The notes below the pieces were generated by a model. It had not been told where the DNA came from. It saw nothing but the letters and a program-made list of their open reading frames with translations, and did not search any database. From JANNAT01 sp043766915 (lineage in GTDB: Bacteria; Pseudomonadota; Alphaproteobacteria; Rhodobacterales; Rhodobacteraceae), in NCBI GenBank assembly GCA_043766915.1, contig JAYUHO010000352.1, positions 1 to 8,789 of the forward strand: 8,789 bases of DNA. Reading direction: 5' to 3'. Numbering within the stretch: position 1 is the first letter of the stretch; each line of letters starts with the position of its first letter. The position numbers were made by a program, and so were the translations under genes. Shown in pieces: positions 7,226 through 8,789 of this stretch.

Positions 7226-8470
7226 ATGAAACTGCTGACCAGCACTGCGATTGCCCTCGCCCTTGCAACATCGGCACAGGCGCAGACCGAGATTACCTAC
7301 CTTCTATGGGGCAGCCCGCAGGAGGGAGCGGTCTGGAACCAGATCGCCGCCACGTTTGAATCCGCCCATCCCGACATCAACGTCACCGTCGAAGTGGCTG
7401 ATTGGGATAGCTATTGGGAGAAGTTGCGCGTGCAGATGGCTGGCGGCACCCCGCCCGATGTATTCGCCATGGACGCGCCCCTGTATCCCGATTGGCAATC
7501 GCGCGGGGTTTTGTTGAACCTGCAACCCTATCTGGATGCCGACCCCAGTTTGCTGGACGGCGTTTATCCGATCACGCTGGACGCTTACAAAACCCCCGAA
7601 GGCATGTTCGGCCTGCCACGCGATTTTCAGACCATCGTGCTTTACTATAACAAAGACATGTTTGACGCTGCCGGAGTGGCCTACCCCACCGACGCCTGGA
7701 CTTATGCCGATTTGCGCGATGCCGCAAAAAAGCTGACGCTGGACAAGGATGGCGACGGGTCCACCGATCAATGGGGCTTTTGGGACGGCGGTTATGACAA
7801 GGAGCCGTTCTGGGGATCGCTGGTCTGGGCGCATGGCGGCGACGTGATTGATGTAGCGGCGGGCAAAACCCTGATCGCCAGCGGCGAAGCAACCGCAGCG
7901 TTTCAACTGATGGCCGACATGTGGTTGGTCGATAAATCCATGCCAACAGAACAACAGCTGGCGCAATATGGCTGGGACGGATTCTTATCGGGCGTGTCGG
8001 CCATGGGCGTGTCTGGCCATTGGTCGGTGCCTGAATATTCTGCCGTCGCGTTCAAATGGGACATCGCCCCCATGCCATTGGGCCCGGCGGGGCGGGCAAC
8101 CGGGGTAAACTCTGCAGGTTTCGTGATTGCCAAAGACAGCAAAAACCCCGATGCCGCGTGGGAATTTGTGAAATACGCCTTCTCGGACGCAGGGCAGACC
8201 GAGCTGGCCAAAATGGGCCTTGCCATTCCCGTGCGCAAATCAGTGGCGGAAAGTGCGGCCTATCTGGATCAACCCACCAAGATTGACCACGCGCTGTTCG
8301 TCAAGGCGCTGGACTATGCCCGCGTCAAGCCGGTGTTCAAGGGCTATGAGGAGTGGTCCGGGGCCGTTGGCGATGCCCTGCTGACAATCTGGAGCGGGGA
8401 GGCAACCGTTGCAGACGCGCTGGCCGAAGCGGCAGCGGCAGGCGACGACGCTTTGGCACGCAATCAGTAG
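7226..8470 (+). CDS. ABC transporter sugar-binding protein, family 1 (copy 2)
   Basis: A 414-residue periplasmic binding protein, paralogue of the preceding gene. The signal peptide is MKLLTSTAIALALATSAQA, cleaved likely after residue 19. Family-1 landmarks match copy 1 at an offset of +3 residues: ADWDSYWEKLRVQ (58-70), GTPPDVFAM (74-82), LPRDFQTIVLYYNKDMFD (130-147) and a DKDGDGSTD loop (173-181). Residues 186-203 contain W186, F195, W196 and W201, where copy 1 has T, M, I and R; aromatic residues of this kind often stack on sugar rings in such proteins. The strong ribosome binding site and the position next to the permease suggest this is the main binding protein, with copy 1 as an accessory or differently specific one. 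The stop TAG at 8468-8470 shares its last base with the GTG start of the permease. Confidence 0.95.
   Translation: MKLLTSTAIALALATSAQAQTEITYLLWGSPQEGAVWNQIAATFESAHPDINVTVEVADWDSYWEKLRVQMAGGTPPDVFAMDAPLYPDWQSRGVLLNLQPYLDADPSLLDGVYPITLDAYKTPEGMFGLPRDFQTIVLYYNKDMFDAAGVAYPTDAWTYADLRDAAKKLTLDKDGDGSTDQWGFWDGGYDKEPFWGSLVWAHGGDVIDVAAGKTLIASGEATAAFQLMADMWLVDKSMPTEQQLAQYGWDGFLSGVSAMGVSGHWSVPEYSAVAFKWDIAPMPLGPAGRATGVNSAGFVIAKDSKNPDAAWEFVKYAFSDAGQTELAKMGLAIPVRKSVAESAAYLDQPTKIDHALFVKALDYARVKPVFKGYEEWSGAVGDALLTIWSGEATVADALAEAAAAGDDALARNQ
7607..7641 (+). repeat. 35-base exact direct repeat, copy B (within binding-protein copy 2)
   Basis: Exact match to 6346-6380, at an offset of 1261 bases, which equals the gene spacing (1252) plus the three extra signal-peptide codons of copy 2. 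Confidence 0.9.
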
Positions 8471-8789
8471 TGGGCAATCTGCGCCCCTTGGGGACCGAGC
8501 GTTGGTGGGTGCTGGCATTCTTGTTGCCCAGCCTTATCGGCCTTGCGCTTGGCACATTCGGGTCGATCTTTGCCACCATTGGGATCAGTTTTACCGATTG
8601 GGATCTGCTGACCCCGGCCACTTCCGCCGGGATCAGCAACTACGGCGATCTGCCCTCTGACCGCCTGTTCATGAAATCGCTGATCAACACGCTGGCATTC
8701 TCGGCGCTTTACGTGCCGTTGACGGTGGTTCTGTCGCTGGCTGTGGCAATGGGCCTGAACCGCGACGTGCCGGGGATCGGCCTGTTCCG
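8470..8789 (+). CDS. ABC transporter permease, MalF/UgpA type, 3'-truncated by window edge
   Basis: The first 106 residues of an inner-membrane permease subunit of a CUT1 sugar importer. The GTG start at 8470 overlaps the copy 2 stop by one base (TAGTG), giving MGNLRPLGTERWWVLAFLLP. The first membrane segment is about residues 12-35, followed by the family-typical ISFTDWDLL (39-47) and an ISNYGDLPSDRLFMKSLINT stretch (55-74). A second membrane segment is about 72-95, ending in VAMGLNRDVPG. No good Shine-Dalgarno sequence precedes the GTG, so translation is likely coupled to the binding protein. In-frame CTG (8479) or TTG (8488) codons are weaker alternatives. The partner permease (MalG type) is expected just beyond the right edge. 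Confidence 0.88.
   Translation, partial: MGNLRPLGTERWWVLAFLLPSLIGLALGTFGSIFATIGISFTDWDLLTPATSAGISNYGDLPSDRLFMKSLINTLAFSALYVPLTVVLSLAVAMGLNRDVPGIGLF

Larger units (their letters stand above)
2..8789 (+). other. Single polycistronic sugar-utilisation operon (extends beyond both edges)
   Basis: All nine genes run in the same direction. The junctions are, in order: 4-base overlap, 3-base gap, 1-base gap, 1-base gap, 4-base overlap, 4-base overlap, 13-base gap, 1-base overlap. No hairpin plus T-run or plausible promoter spacing is visible between genes. The promoter and the operator of the DeoR-type regulator are therefore expected upstream of base 1. Confidence 0.8.

Overview
The window is one strand of tightly packed genes and reads as part of a single sugar uptake and catabolism operon. 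The base composition (G/C-rich, with G/C-rich third codon positions), the protein flavour and the gene order suggest an alphaproteobacterium, most likely Rhodobacterales/Rhodobacteraceae. This is an inference from style; there is no rRNA or other marker gene. All genes are on the + strand. Every junction is between a 4-base overlap and a 13-base gap, and no terminator or internal promoter is visible.

Layout: (a) 2-640, the 3' part of a DeoR-family repressor whose DNA-binding half lies off the left edge. (b) 637-1578, a BadF/BadG-type sugar kinase, best match N-acetylglucosamine/glucosamine kinase. (c) 1582-2547, a two-SIS-domain GlmS-like sugar-phosphate isomerase/deaminase. (d) 2549-3868, a GH4 NAD/metal-dependent glycosidase with the MelA-type CHSV motif. 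(e) 3870-4922, a MalK/UgpC-type ABC ATPase. (f) 4919-5977, an amidohydrolase-2 family metal-dependent TIM-barrel hydrolase of unknown substrate. (g) 5974-7212 and (h) 7226-8470, two tandem paralogous family-1 sugar-binding proteins, about 65% identical by hand count. (i) 8470-8789, the 5' end of a MalF/UgpA-type permease with a GTG start, cut by the right edge.

How the genes may work together (inference): the periplasmic binding proteins capture a glycoside and the ABC transporter imports it unphosphorylated. GH4 cleaves it in the cytoplasm, the kinase phosphorylates a released (amino) sugar, and the SIS enzyme isomerises/deaminates the 6-phosphate towards fructose-6-phosphate. The DeoR protein probably senses a phosphorylated intermediate. 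No NagA-type deacetylase is seen here; the uncharacterised amidohydrolase is the only hydrolase that could fill that step, but it belongs to a different superfamily branch.

The points most worth attention are the duplicated binding protein, whose two copies differ sharply in one short block where one copy has four aromatic residues that the other lacks, and the orphan amidohydrolase embedded between transporter genes. I see no mobile element, CRISPR array or RNA gene, and no non-coding stretch longer than 13 bases.
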